Below are positions 25,229 through 38,023 of a DNA stretch of 64,000 nt, piece after piece. The DNA is from Poa pratensis. Taxonomy: Eukaryota; Streptophyta; Magnoliopsida; Poales; Poaceae. Numbering within the stretch: the stretch's first letter is position 1; every line of letters begins with the position of its first letter. Location: contig CAMZMU010000059.1 in assembly GCA_947311845.1 (NCBI GenBank), positions 37,995,226 through 38,059,225 on the forward strand, given 5' to 3'. Under the pieces are notes generated by a model that worked only from the letters and a program-made list of their open reading frames with translations, had not been told where the DNA came from and ran no database searches. The position numbers were made by a program, and so were the translations under genes.

Positions 25229-28200
25229 TGCGGTGACCCAGCACGCCACTGCATGTTGTAGTGTACAAGTCGTTGATGTAACACGCACGGAAGGACCTCA
25301 CCGCAAATATTACATCCCTCAGAGTAGTACAACAGAAACAGAGCTGGTCCAAGGTAACACTATAGGATTACAGCACTATTCAATACAAAATCTCGAGACC
25401 CTCCTTTTATATTGAAGCAAGTCTCTTGCAAATAAAATACAGAAAGATCCAAATCGTATCACTAAGCTGGATATCAGCTCTACCTCTATTGCCTAATCCA
25501 CTACTGTTGTTGTCACAGCCCTACTCTATTCCATCTGGAATATCTTTATCCAGAGTTGTACTCCTCCTTCCAATAGACGTTGTCTTCTCCATTACAATCT
25601 GGTAGTCGTGGACTCCATTGATCGACCATGTTGTCGTTCTTCCTCCACTGGCATTGTTGTCGTCGTTCTTTCGTTGTCGTAGATGCGGCTGACTCCTTCA
25701 ATCTTCACCAGGTGGACTTGATTCCTCGTTGGAGACCTCCTCGACGTCGTGATGGATAACTGTCAACTCCTAGAGTGTCTCCAAACATCTAAGCAGGGGT
25801 CAACGAGGAAAGGGTAAGCAACTCGAGCGTTACTTAGCAAGTTCAAATAATATAGGAAAGAGTTTTTGTTTTGAATGCACTAGCTACTGCCATGACCAAC
25901 GGTCATTGGCATAATGCATGTTTTTGGAAAACATTTCTTCAAAAGGTCAAGTTTTAGTTCAGAAAACTATGCTCACAGCCTCCACGGGTCTTTAGTCATC
26001 ACTTGGGATGCCTTTCCCGTGGCTTTCTGTAGTTCCTTCCGGGAACACGGATGTGACAGTCACAATTTCTTGTTGTTGACTCTGCAGAGCTGCATAACTT
26101 TACCCATGAGAGAAACCCAGCCTTGTTGCCTTTCCGGGCGAATCTTTCCCGTCCATACTTCCATGGTATGGGGCCAGGTGTGAGTCCAAAGCCAATCACC
26201 GCCCTCTCCGCACAACACATATCCGCCCATTTGTGACGCGGCTGGTAACTAAGACCACTGGCCCGCCACCCCTCCCGAGCTTCTATTCCAGTCACCCCGT
26301 CGAGTGGGAAGGTCACGCGCTTCCACACAGTTGGCCGCCGCAACGGACGCAACCAGGTAATAGCCTGCCGAGGATATGTGAACGAGAGAAGATACGGCTG
26401 ACTTTTACCGTCCATAGCAGATCTCATGGTAAACGCTTCAATACGGCGCAAGGATCACTGTGACATTGGTAATTAATCCTAGGTATATACTTTCCCGTAC
26501 AATGGAACCTCCACCACAATATCAAACCGTGGTTCCATTGCCAGCCAAACAATATATATATAGCAATTCACATCATTCGAAAATAGTTTTTATTTTTCAA
26601 TGCAATGATAATAGTACGTTTTTGAAAATAGTTTTTTATAAAATAGCTCAATAAGGATATGCAAGAATGAACTTGCCTGTGGTAGAAATGGCTGTTCAAC
26701 CCTTCGGGGTTCTAGGGTTTGCGGTAAAACTCCGAGTTCTGAAAATAGCAAGGTAGCCCCAATAAGGACCACTGAAAACTCTAGCAGCATGCTATTATGC
26801 ATAATCATGAGATGTATCGTCACCCCAAAATTCCCAAGTTATGGATTTTAATACTTTTCGAGTGTTTTGGAGTTTTTAATTATTTAAAGAGTTTGACAAC
26901 AATTTTCATGAGGAATCAATTTAAATTGATTGAATTTAAATAGTTCAATATAATTGAACTTCAAGAATTTATTTTCCCATATTATTTTATTTTAAGAAAA
27001 TAGTTTTTGAAAAAGGATTTCAAGTCATTTCCACTTAAGGATCCTTGAATTTTTCATCCATTTAAAACTTGTTAAATTCATTAATAAAACTTACAGAAAA
27101 ATTCCTCATAATTTATAGAGAGTGTTGAATATTTTTAGCTGATTTTTGTTCCTTTTGTTTGGGAGTTAAAATTCATTTAATTTTGGGTAATTTAATTTGG
27201 TGAATTACCAAAATGTCCCTGGGCTTATTGGGTTGGACCCAACCCAGTCAAGGCCTGGCTCGGTCGGTTTGACCGACCCAATCGAACCTCACACCTCTCT
27301 CACGCACGCACACACGCATGCGCACTGCTCTCTCTCGTTCCCCATCTCCTTCTTCGGCGATTCGCCGCCGCCACGCCCTGCTCCGGCCGCCACCGGCGTC
27401 GCCGCCATCTGGCTCCACTCCACAACCGCCTCCTCTTACTAATCCCCGCCGCCTCGTTGCTGAATCGCCACCACGGACGCCCCAATCGAGCCCGCCGCGG
27501 AACCCTAACCCTAGCTTCGCCTCGGCTTGGTTCGCCGGCGCGCCTCCGGTGCTCTCGCGCCTCCGGTGCTCTCGCGCCTCCGGATGCCTAGCTCCGGCGC
27601 CTCCCTTGCTTCATCACCCCCGCGTCGACCCGAGCTCCTTCGCCACCTTGCCACACATCGGACACCGGCGGGATGGCAGTGCCGCGACTGCAACCCCAAT
27701 GTCGCCGTTGCTGCTCGCTCCCCCTGCCAACTCCGGTGTTCCCTGTTGCTCGAGAGCTTGCTCGACATGGTGATGCCGCTGGTGTGGCTCGGTGTAGGTC
27801 GATGCGCTGCTGCTGCGGTGCTCCCTGTGCCGCCATCGCCGTGGTGCTCGTCGGTGTTGTCCTCGCGATAGCTTCCGCCGTGGTAGCGTGAGCCCTGCCT
27901 CGCCACGCCACGGTGTTCGTACCCGAGCGCTGGTATGCTTTCCCTCTCCTCTCTTCTTCTCAGTGAATTCCTCTTGCTCTCGGTACAGGACTTGGTTTAG
28001 TCTCGTTCCAAGCTATTCTAGTGATTATGGTACTGCTCTAGTTCATCAAGCGATGAACTGATGCATGAAATCGTGCTGATGGTCTCGGGTAGATCTCGGA
28101 CAGTGGGAGTTAACTGAAGAAATATTCAGTTTGAACATTTAGAACTTGGTTGTTTCTGTCAATTAATTTTCAGAGTGATACACTGGATGATTTACTTGTG

Positions 28201-31176
28201 TAGATGATATTGGAGTGCTTCTTTACTCCTAGCTGTTACTGATGAACACCAGATCATATGCATACATGATTTAATCATGTGATTGTGTTACTGGGGTGGC
28301 AAGTGTGGATATCCATCTTTCTGGACAGATTTATTGGATGAATTGATAAGGATAAATCCAATGCTTGTCTCAGCCGATGATAGAGATATTCTGGAGGCAA
28401 TTTATATTTATTGATAAGGACATATAATTACTAAATGGATTTCAAAGCTCAGTGATGAACTTGTATCCGATTCTGAGAGCAAAATAGCACTCTAAACACA
28501 ATGAAGTTGGGTTTGTTTGCCAGATCTTGTATCTAGGGTGTGCACTCCTGGTGATCTAGTGTTTAGTGTTGTTTTCATCAATTTCTTCTTAGTTGGCTTT
28601 GTTTACTTGATCCAGATGAATTCTTTCCTTTACTAGAGATAAGAGCAGATGCTTTACTTGATTTATTGGCCCTACCTATGATGCCAAGGCTGAGGCACAA
28701 TTTTGATAAGAACAGATACTAGTGTGTTGCTTTTAACCTCTGAGAGTAAATCTCTTTTAACTCCAAAGTGTGTATAGATGGATACAAAATTATTGTATTT
28801 GATTTCTGGGCAAGTTTTAGCTGTGCAGCCCGATAAGAACATATGTGCCGCCCTGCTCTCCTCTCTTTCTAGCACTGTCCTGTCATTTACAGGACTTGCT
28901 AGCACCTCTCCTCTGCCTCCCACACAAAGAATTAACCTGTTGTTGTTGAGCAGCTTGGTCTTCTGGAAAATGATGATAACATGCGTCTTGTGGCTAGCCT
29001 GCTCCTCCTCGCTGCTTCAATTTTCCTAGAGTGTATTTATCTAGCTGCAATTTATTTTAGTGGTTGTTCTTGAGATGTTCTTGGGTTCTGGCTGATTTGG
29101 GAAAGATATTCGATAGCTGAATTAGCTGCTGGAATAGTTGTGCTGATGTGAGAAAAATATGGTGCTAGATAGATGATTGGCTGATGTGTAGAACTTGTGG
29201 TGCAGCTGTCTGTTCTTGTGTTCTTGCTAATATGGAAATATATTATTTGGTCCAAATTCGTTGGTCCCATAAAACCATGGTGTGTAGTGATCAAAGGGCT
29301 GCCATGGGATGTCTTTTATAAGGCCTTACTATCCCTCACAAGGTGACACCTCAAGTGGTGACTCTTGCTTTGCATTGGTGAGTAAGCTACTTGTTGTCAT
29401 GCCGTCACACATGAGCATTACTTGGGGTTCAAGTTAACTTAGATATTTTGGTTGTGGATAACTCTCCTATGTGGCAAGCTTATCCATCTCAAGCTTGGTC
29501 TTATCTCCTTGCAAGATTTATTTTTGAGCAGGACAAGTGGCTTTTGTCACTAGATGGGTTGGTTTGGCTTCTCTCTTATGTGGGCTTGTGAAATAGTGGT
29601 GGCTAAACAAGTTATGGGTGGTGATCATGTGGGCTTTTCAGTTTCAGATTTGTGGGCTTTATAATTAAATCTCTTTCTTCCTTGGTAATTAATACCATTG
29701 GAGAAATATTTTTATGTGGGCTTTCTTGATTAGGAACTTGGCTAGATTAGAGGGATTGACTAGTTGCCTAAGATAATATAATTGGATCAGTAATAGTTGC
29801 CTTTGTCCCATGTTGCCTTTATATCTTGTTCAAATGGTTAATATCCTTTGTTGCCTTCTTGTTGCCTAGTTGATCTATGTTGCCTCGAATGATCCCAAGC
29901 TGATCCACAAGTTCCTATTGTTGCCTAAGATAAAGTTGATCCCTCTAGTCCCCAATTGGATACTAGGACAAGTTCCTAACATCCTTTAGTTAAGTTCCAA
30001 CATCGAATTGCCTCACCCTTGTGGTGAAGGCACACATTTCAATTATCAGAAATGTTTCTTTATCTTTATTTATATTTAGATGCTTTTCAATTGCTTCATG
30101 TATGTAAAAGAATTTGTCAACAAAGTGGCCAGCCTTGCTTCCATCTTATTTTACATAGCATAAAACCTTTGAATTTCACAATTTCTAGTGAAGTTGATAA
30201 GAACAGATACTTGCTTCAATTCCTTTCTTTCTGTTCTTCTTCTTATGTGCAGAAATCAAGAATGAGATTTGGGAGATACGAAGATCAAGATAAGTTGAGA
30301 AGATTCAAATGGTGTGAAGATCTAGTTTAATATTTCATTTAGGAATTTCTTTTATTCTTTTGTAATCTTCCTTTCTTTTTGGATGAGATATGTACTTATT
30401 CGATTAAAGTTGTAATATAATTTATTCTTTCAATTTCATTTTGTAATGTTTGATCTGGTAAGATTTGTATCATGTCACAATGGATGTACATAATTATATT
30501 TTGGATATTTGAATTTCGAATTGGAGCACATGTGTAGAAAGAATGGAATGAGATGAGATGGTAAGATGTATTTAAGATGATGATTTGGGATGAGAAATTG
30601 ATTCTTATGTGATGATATATTTGTGTGGATGATGTATTGAGATGAATGTAATATAAGATGATCAGATGATGTGTATAAGATGGTAATTGGGATGATGTTG
30701 AATGAAATGATAACTTGATTTATTTATATGTACTTTGGACAATCATTTGAAATTGATACTTCTATGTATGGAAAAGGATATGATGAAATGATATAGGAAA
30801 TGGTGATATATGAATTCTTATAAGATCATGTATGAAATGAGATCTTGATAATTGCTTCTTTATATGATCATGGATGCGTAGATGGTAGGGATAAGAAATG
30901 ATGTTGTTGTAATGATTTGTTCATTTAATTTGAATTATAACTTGTCATATTATTTAAGTGTGTTCAGATGTTTTAGAAAATATGTAAAGGTCATGTCGAA
31001 GTTTGTAGCTCTCAACAGGATGATCTAAACCTAAACTCATTGAGTCGAGAGAAACATCGATCTCTTTGTCTCGTTTCTGAAGCGCGCCAAAATTTCCCGC
31101 ATTTTTAGATGCATGCTTTGCAAATGCACAAATCATATTTTTACCCTTCCGACTCTCTAAACTGTGGGGTATTACA
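25229..31176 (-). repeat. LARD 5' LTR, 5948 bp
   Basis: Same termini as the left LTR. It contains an extra GC-rich block (27180-28099) with TATA-poor, CpG-rich sequence. Relative to the left LTR it lacks 34 nt after CCTCTG near 28742, bounded by TCTG repeats. By eye, about 6 substitutions in the first 215 bp and 3 in the last 220 bp separate the two LTRs, so the insertion is not ancient. Confidence 0.87.
27180..28099. other. GC-rich block present only in the right LARD LTR
   Basis: Begins AT-rich (TTTTGGGTAATTTAATTTGG), then becomes CpG-rich from about 27300 to 27930 with proline/alanine-type low-complexity frames on both strands. No protein family recognised. The plus strand carries a donor-like CTG|GTATGC near 27931. 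See the findings for the antisense-exon idea. Confidence 0.7.
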
Positions 31177-31181
31177 GTAAT

Positions 31182-31413
31182 TTAGACTATACCCAACATC
31201 CCCATCTAACGTGGCCGGTCAGAGTGAAAACCATACGACACATATGAAAATCAGCCGTCCAAAAGAGGGCAAGGGGTGATTTGTCTAGTTTAGAATAGTT
31301 TAGGGGACTAGGATCCCAGTTTTAGACGTGGAGGTTATATGTGCTCCAAATGGAATAATTTTGGGTTATCTATACTCTTTTCATGATGATAATATATATA
31401 GCTTGAAAGAGAG
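31182..31413. other. Right flank of the LARD
   Basis: Contains the second copy of the 56-bp sequence (31322-31377) also found at 16098. No gene seen. Confidence 0.4.
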
Positions 31414-31423
31414 TGAAATTTGG

Positions 31424-31696
31424 GGAGAGCCATCCTTTGATTGGATGGTTAGAAAGATGGTTGTACCCCTACACCAAAAGTTTTAAACCTCAGGTTGTTT
31501 CTCATTTAGACGGGGTCAGTGGGAGATGACGTTCCCGTCGACAGCGAGGCGTCCGTGACGACTTCGTCCATCTCAAGATCTGATCCGTTGGCTCAGTCTC
31601 TCGAAGCTGCTCATAATGTGTGTTTGTATGCGTTCATATGAGTGAGTGTATGCGCTTGTTTGTGTGTGTCTACAACTCTACTATGTTTAAAAAAAA
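31424..31696 (+). mobile_element. Au-like tRNA-derived SINE, 273 bp
   Basis: The body reads CAGTGGGAGATGACGTTCCC, CGTCGACAGCGAGGCG, GCTCAGTCTCTCGAAG, then a TG-rich tail, as in Triticeae/Au SINEs as I recall them. The head holds degenerate pol III boxes (TGGTTAGAAAGATGG; GTTTTAAACC). It ends in A8 and is flanked by perfect TGAAATTTGG duplications (31414-31423 and 31697-31706), proving insertion by target-primed reverse transcription. Confidence 0.85.
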
Positions 31697-32354
31697 TGAA
31701 ATTTGGAAAGTAGCCAGGAGGTGCACTAAACTAAAAAAAAATTACAGCTAATCTGGAGTTTCAAAACCGTGAGGCACTCATCAGGCCAGGTAGACTAAAA
31801 AGGATACAACACGTGCTCGTCAAAGCTGAGCCCCTCTTGGAAGGTTCCAGAGGCCAGCTGAGGCAGTGCACGGTTAGTTCACCTACGCTTGAATCATCGT
31901 ACACCGAAACAGATTTCTGCAAATTTTACCAACCCACCCAAAATACCAGCACTACTCGTAGAGCCCGTGGGGCGTTGACGACTTCCCACCCGAACTGGAC
32001 CTGCCACGTCGGCGGGGTCCAACGCATTTCCATTAGCGGCACCCAACAGCGTGCCGCCACGTGGACCCGGCGTGCGACCAAAATTGCCATTGCAGCGCTA
32101 ATCCCACCATCAATTGCCGAAGTCCTCCTATATCTCCTCCTCCCTTCTTCCTCGTAATCACCCCCGGCTCTTCTATTCCATCCCACCCCCGGCTCGTAAT
32201 CCCGACCCGGACCCGGCGGAATCTCGCGGAAGGTCAAACCCCACCGCCCGCGCTCTCACGGGCTCGAATCAGCCCGATTCTAGGGTTCGCTGACGAGCTG
32301 CCGGCCGGCGGTCTCTGCGGCGGCGGCGGAGGAGGTGGATAGAGGGGGAGCAAG

Positions 32355-35300
32355 ATGGATGGGTTCCTGCAGAAGCTCAAGGGGCTGGACGCCTACCCCA
32401 AGGTGAACGAGGACTTCTACAAGCGCACGCTCTCCGGCGGCGTCGTCACGCTCCTCTCCGCTCTCGTCATGCTGCTCCTCTTCATCTCCGAGACCAGTAA
32501 GCGCCTCTCCCACGCCCCGCCGTCTGTTTGGTTCGTAATGGCTCGCCGTGACAGGGAATTCAAGGCTGAAAAAAAATAGGCTGAATTATAGCTCTATTTA
32601 GGATTGGTCCGATTTTGGAATTGGGACAAGTACCGATCTCAATGACGCACGCGAATTTGGTGTGCTCGCATAGTACTGTCTTCGGCAAGATTTGGATATG
32701 CTTTCGGGGGTGCTCACGGTAATTTCTAGACTAAGATGGCCTATCGGGCCAAGCCATGTCTTTGCTGTGCGGGGAGGGAAAAAGGTTCGGCTTTTGGTGG
32801 ACATATCTAGCTGTGACGCGGTGGGCGTTGTGGCAAATAGTAATGCGTGAGCTGTTGGAAGATTCTGGAAAAGCTTTCGGTTTTGTTACTGAATGTTGTT
32901 GTCAGTTTGGTAGGGGGCACGATTCCAACTTTATTTTTTATGTACTTGGGTTATTGTGCTGCTGTCACAATCTGATCTCATCATTAAAGATTATATGTAC
33001 CTGGATGAATGTGCTGCTGTGGTGGGCATTGCCGCAATATGTTTTGGATCATGAGTTCCGAAATAAATCGTGATGTGGATTAGCTAATATGCTGGGAAAG
33101 TATTTGGTGAAAAGGTTCCATTGGACCAGAATGGAGAACCCGATGGGCTCATGTTTGAACTTTTATGTCCTTGTTTACATGTTAGTTGTTACTTCGTTGC
33201 AATCTGGTGCAGTAGAGAGTATCTCCTGGGTGAATGTTATGTATGCCTGATGGGTGATGGATTCTCTGTTTGTTTTGGAATTTAGAGCCAAATTTCTCAG
33301 TATCCATCATTTTTCACACACCGGAGCTCGTAATGTATGGTTGTCATTAGTAGGAATTGTATTATCGCTTTTCGTTATCGGAGATAGTTCCTGATTTAGA
33401 GACAACATCGTCCCAAAAAATTGAAGTTGCTGACATTGTCATGTTTGAAAGCCTTGCGTGGGCATTGGCTACAGCAGTGTTCTTCTTTCTTCACTAAAAT
33501 CGGAGCTATCCAACTTTTCGTAGAAAGAAATATGTTGCCTTTATGGGGCTAAAGTAATGTGATTTTCTAAGGTCAATGCCGATGTTCTGCCATAAATTTG
33601 CAATTGGGATGGGAGTATATCTGGTGGTTTTCTCTCTTGGGCAAGTTTGGAAGTCTCCTTTTGTCCAGTATCCTGTCATGAAATCCGCTATGCATTTGGC
33701 CTTACCTTTTTCCCTTTTGTGTTCGGTGTTGTGACTCTTTATGTCTACTTGCCATTTTCCTTCGTTCTATGCTAGTCTATCACAAATAAGTAAAATACGG
33801 CAAACTTCTAATAATCAACTTTCATGTGTCTATGCTGTTTTTGCAGGGTCGTATTTTTATTCAGCAACAGAGACTAAGTTAGTGGTAGACACATCAAGAG
33901 GAGAAAGGCTAAGAGTAAATGTTAGTATTTCCTTTCTATCGATTAGACTTGATTCTTCTGTTGTTTCTAACCTAAAAGGCATACTTGCTGGGAGGTTCTC
34001 TTATAATATTTTGACATTATGGTCTGCATATCCGTTGTAACACTAAATCTATTTTGCAGTTTGATATTACTTTTCCGAGTATTCCTTGCACCCTTCTCAG
34101 TGTTGATACGAGGAATATTAGTGGCGAGCAGCACCAGGACATTGTATGTCTTTAAGTCATCTCAGTTTTCACAAAATTGCTACTCTAAATGTGGATTTGT
34201 CATCTTATTGTTACCATTTTTTGTTGTAGCGTCATGACATTGAAAAGAAAAGATTAGATTCACACGGTAATGTTATTGAATCAAGAAAAGACGGCATTGG
34301 TGGAGCAAAGGTTGGTGATATCTACTTCAGTTAGAGTTTGTTCAGCTCATTATAAATTCCTAGTCTAGAATAGCTTGCCCAATTTAGTCTGGGGTAGTCC
34401 CTTGCCGCCTTCAGGCCGAGCCACATGTTTCTATATGAACTGTACCTACTGTGCTTGAAGTTGAGTACTTCATAGAATCCCCTCTTTCACCTTTATTTAA
34501 TCACATATTATTGTTTTTATTAAATGACGATTTAGTGTGAACAAAGTGCATATATTTACAAACAGGAAACTAAAATTTGAGATCCGTTGTGGCTCCCTGT
34601 ATCCTCATCTGGCATCTGACATTAGAAGACTAGTCAGAAAGATGTGGCAATAGTCCATTACTTAACTCTACCATCTTCTGCAAAGTGATACGGCTTTCTA
34701 GAGGTATATCATGATGATGATGTCCTGTGTTTCTGAGTTATGATCATCCTTGCACATTTGTGCATGCCATGCCTGTATCTAGTTCTCTGCTGGGATGTGG
34801 GTTTCTTAAGGGTATATTTAAAATTGATGGAGAAACTTACCATTTCTGGACCTCTGGTTAAGCTGAAGGTTGGTAGTCAACTAATATATTGCCATAGAAA
34901 CATTTTTCAGTTCCACGTACCTTGCTACAAACTCATACTGATATCTTATGTCCTTGTTCCTCTTGCGCACGCTGGTTTTATGTTTAGATCAAAAAATCAC
35001 TATCAACAATGACACGATAGCTGATTAAAATATTATGGCTAACCTAGTCTTAGTAACTGCTTTCTTCTACTTTGCCATTTGACATAATGCTTGATTGACC
35101 CTTTATAGATTGAGAGACCATTGCAAAAACATGGAGGAAGGCTTGACAAAGGCGAGGAATATTGTGGCACGTGTTATGGTTCGGAGGAGGTATGCACACT
35201 TGACACTTCTATGCTGTATTTGAGCCTAGCTTCTCAGTATTGATCTCATTATTAGTATTCTGTTACCTTTTAAACTTTGCACTGATTGTAACCTTTTGGA

Positions 35301-38023
35301 GTTCAGTCGGATGAACAATGCTGTAATTCATGTGAAGAAGTTAGGGAGGCCTACAAGAAGAAAGGGTGGGCTCTTACAAACCCTGACCTAATTGACCAGG
35401 TATATCAATTATTTTGCCATAGTTTTACCTTGATATAGTTCAAGATGAAAAAATACATCCATTGCATGGCCTGTTCTGTTGAAGATTGTAATGTACTGAG
35501 TTAATGTGTCACTTCAGAAACCAATATTTTGATCCAGTATCCACGTTACGTTCTCTGGAATAACAGACATGGCCCATTTCTGGGCTAGTTGCATGCCGCA
35601 CACTCTGTTGCATAGTGTGGGACTTTGCATATGGTACGCTTCTCCTGCATGGCACCCATCAGCCTTCTGTACTCTTTTTCGGGCGTTACTTTCCAAACTA
35701 GCGGAGAGCTAGGGTGGTATACGGCATCTTCATGCTTGTACATGAGCTTGCTGTGTCACATGGCAATTTGTGAATAAAAAGGATATGCCACCCGAGTTCC
35801 TTCTGTTGAACGGAAATTACACACCTGTTTCTGTTTGAAGATTAAACTTGAGGCAGGCTCTACTATTCAATGGCTTTCTCTGTTAGATTTAATTTGAGCA
35901 TCTAATGTTGATAATACATGATACTAATTACACGTGAGCGAACTGCATGTGGTATTATGGAATAAGCTTGCAGGTGCAGCATGCCCCTAGAGTTGTATAA
36001 TCTATCCCTTGAATCCTATAATGTCCAACCAAGCTTCTTTGTGTGTGCTAAGTTTCTCGTTTCTGCATGCCTACTGTTTGCACCTGCGAAGATTTAATTG
36101 ACTATATGACCGTGTTATGGCAGTGCGCTAGAGAGGACTTTGTCGAAAGAGTTAAAACTCAACACGGTGAAGGCTGTAGTGTTCATGGCTTTCTAGATGT
36201 CAGTAAAGTTGCCGGAAATTTCCACTTTGCACCAGGCAGAGGATATTATGAATCAAATGTAGAGGTGCCTGAGCTGTCACAGGCAGGAGGTTTTAATGTA
36301 AGCACGTCAAATAAATGTTTTCTTCTTCCTTAGTTTATTAAAGTGTTTGCCTTCAGCTTCTCTAATACGCCTTGTGTAATTTTACCAGATTACTCACAAA
36401 ATAAACAAACTGTCCTTTGGGACAGAATTCCCTGGTGTTGTCAATCCGCTTGATAGGTAAGTCTGCACCTCCAACACATTCAGCATACAATGAACACAAT
36501 TCTATTTGGAGCACATGTTCTCCTAAATGTAGTATTCTGTCTTCTCTCTGTTCCTTCCATCAAGTACTAACCAATTTCATGAACACAGTGCTCAGTGGAC
36601 ACAACCGGCATCAGATGGGACATACCAATACTTCATAAAAGTGGGTATTGTTTGCGTTCGTATTTACTGTATTCTATCACTTCCTTCTGCCCTTGGTTTA
36701 TGTATTTAGCAACCATATGATTGTATAAGATATTTACTGGGTTTTCTTATCCAGGTTGTCCCAACAATTTATACTGATATAAGAGGGCACAAGATAGATT
36801 CAAACCAAGTGAGTGCAATTCATCGAATGATTACATGCTCAACCTTTCTGTTATCAACCTTGATGTTGTAATTGTTATTTCTATTCACAGTTCTCAGTGA
36901 CGGAGCACTTCAGAGATGGAAATGTTCATCCGAGACCCCAACCTGGAGTATTTTTCTTTTATGATTTCTCGCCTATAAAGGTAACAACAAAGATGTGAAA
37001 GATGCACATAAGGATTTCTGCAGAAATATGTGCATATAATTCTATTCTTAACTTCTCAGCCTGCCCAGTTTTCTTGCTAATTTTTGCTCTTCTGTATGTA
37101 GCTATATGCATTCTCACTGGTCAGCGCTACTGCACATGTAGCGGCTGTAAATGCCGCCATTTGTTTTTGTTTGTTTCTTTTTTTAACGCACCTGAGGATT
37201 AAAATCCTAAAGCACATCCCTTTATTAATTTTACCCAGCCTCGGAATCTCTTATGGGAGCCGACAGCCTAATGTGCATCACTATTACCTATTACTATGAA
37301 ATGCATACCTGTAGAGTTGGAGGACGGAACTTGACTTAATGAAGTCTTTAGATAGTATTTCTGATGTGGTTGGAAGGAGTAAGGCTTCCATCTCCTTTCC
37401 GTTGAGAGTATTCTAACATACTGACATACGTTTGTGCGTAGCGTAAGTGCATATGCGAGGTGTATTAAGTGCATCATAGCATAAGTTTAACCTGTTATCG
37501 TGTAAACATCCTTGAAAGCTACTCTGTAGGTGGCCCAGCTGAGATTGAGTTTGACTCCAACTTTATGGCTAATGTTTTATGCAGGTGATATTCACAGAAG
37601 AAAATAGATCGTTCCTCCACTACCTGACAAACCTGTGCGCTATAGTGGGAGGTATGAACAATACCTGTAGTTTATGCACGAACTAATGAACTACCACCTC
37701 TATCCCAAATTATAAGACGTTTTGGTAGGCTAGCCTACCAAAACGTCTTATAATTTGGGACTGAGGTATACTATTAATTATTGAATTATGGCAGGTTGTT
37801 ATCTCTTCAGTCTTTACTAAATATAAACAACTGCGTTCTGTATAAATTTTGAATAACCTTTTTAGCTAATCACTCCATGTCATACGTAGTATGGATTGTC
37901 TTAACAGACCTGCTTTTTGCATGATCCTCAGGGATTTTCACCGTCTCCGGCATCATTGACTCGTTCATATACCACGGACAAAAGGCGCTTAAGAAGAAAA
38001 TGGAGATAGGCAAGTACAGATAA
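32355..38023 (+). CDS. ERGIC3: ERGIC3 / Erv46-like ER-Golgi cargo receptor protein, 13 exons
   Basis: Exons: 32355-32496, 33847-33920, 34060-34143, 34230-34310, 35109-35189, 35307-35399, 36124-36297, 36389-36456, 36589-36640, 36755-36808, 36891-36980, 37585-37651, 37932-38023. All introns are GT-AG and phases agree; the joined CDS is 1152 nt, 383 aa, the usual family length. Order: cytosolic start (MDGFLQKLKGLDAYPKVNED), first membrane segment about 28-45, luminal ERGIC/COPII-coated ERV domain with Cys 146, 149, 159, 160 and 163 (CGTCYG, CCNSC), second membrane segment about 345-367, and lysine-rich tail KKKMEIGKYR. Family role: receptor cycling between ER and Golgi in COPII/COPI vesicles, usually paired with ERGIC2/Erv41. 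No break seen. A GC-rich leader precedes the ATG. Confidence 0.95.
37694..37766. mobile_element. Stowaway-like MITE in ERGIC3 intron 12, 73 bp
   Basis: A near-perfect hairpin: CCCAAATTATAAGACG ... and its complement CGTCTTATAATTTGGG, joined by TAGGCTAGCCTA. Flanked by TA on both sides. It lies in intron 12, away from the splice sites. Confidence 0.85.

Larger units (their letters stand above)
16694..31181 (-). mobile_element. Sukkula-type LARD, complete, with GTAAT target duplication
   Basis: Two very long LTRs (16699-21755 and 25229-31176) surround a 3.47 kb core. GTAAT flanks both outer ends (16694-16698, 31177-31181). PBS and polypurine tract place transcription on the minus strand. No gag, protease, reverse transcriptase or integrase is encoded. 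Length, non-coding core and tRNA-iMet PBS match the published Triticeae LARD class (LTRs of 4-5 kb, conserved 3.5 kb core), which depends on proteins from autonomous gypsy elements. Intact target duplication shows it is one undisturbed insertion. Confidence 0.88.

Noticed and set aside
27318..27911. Several long GC-rich ORFs on both strands as protein genes
   Set aside because: Low-complexity Pro/Ala/Arg/Ser frames open on both strands, inside an LTR, with no domain. GC content explains them.
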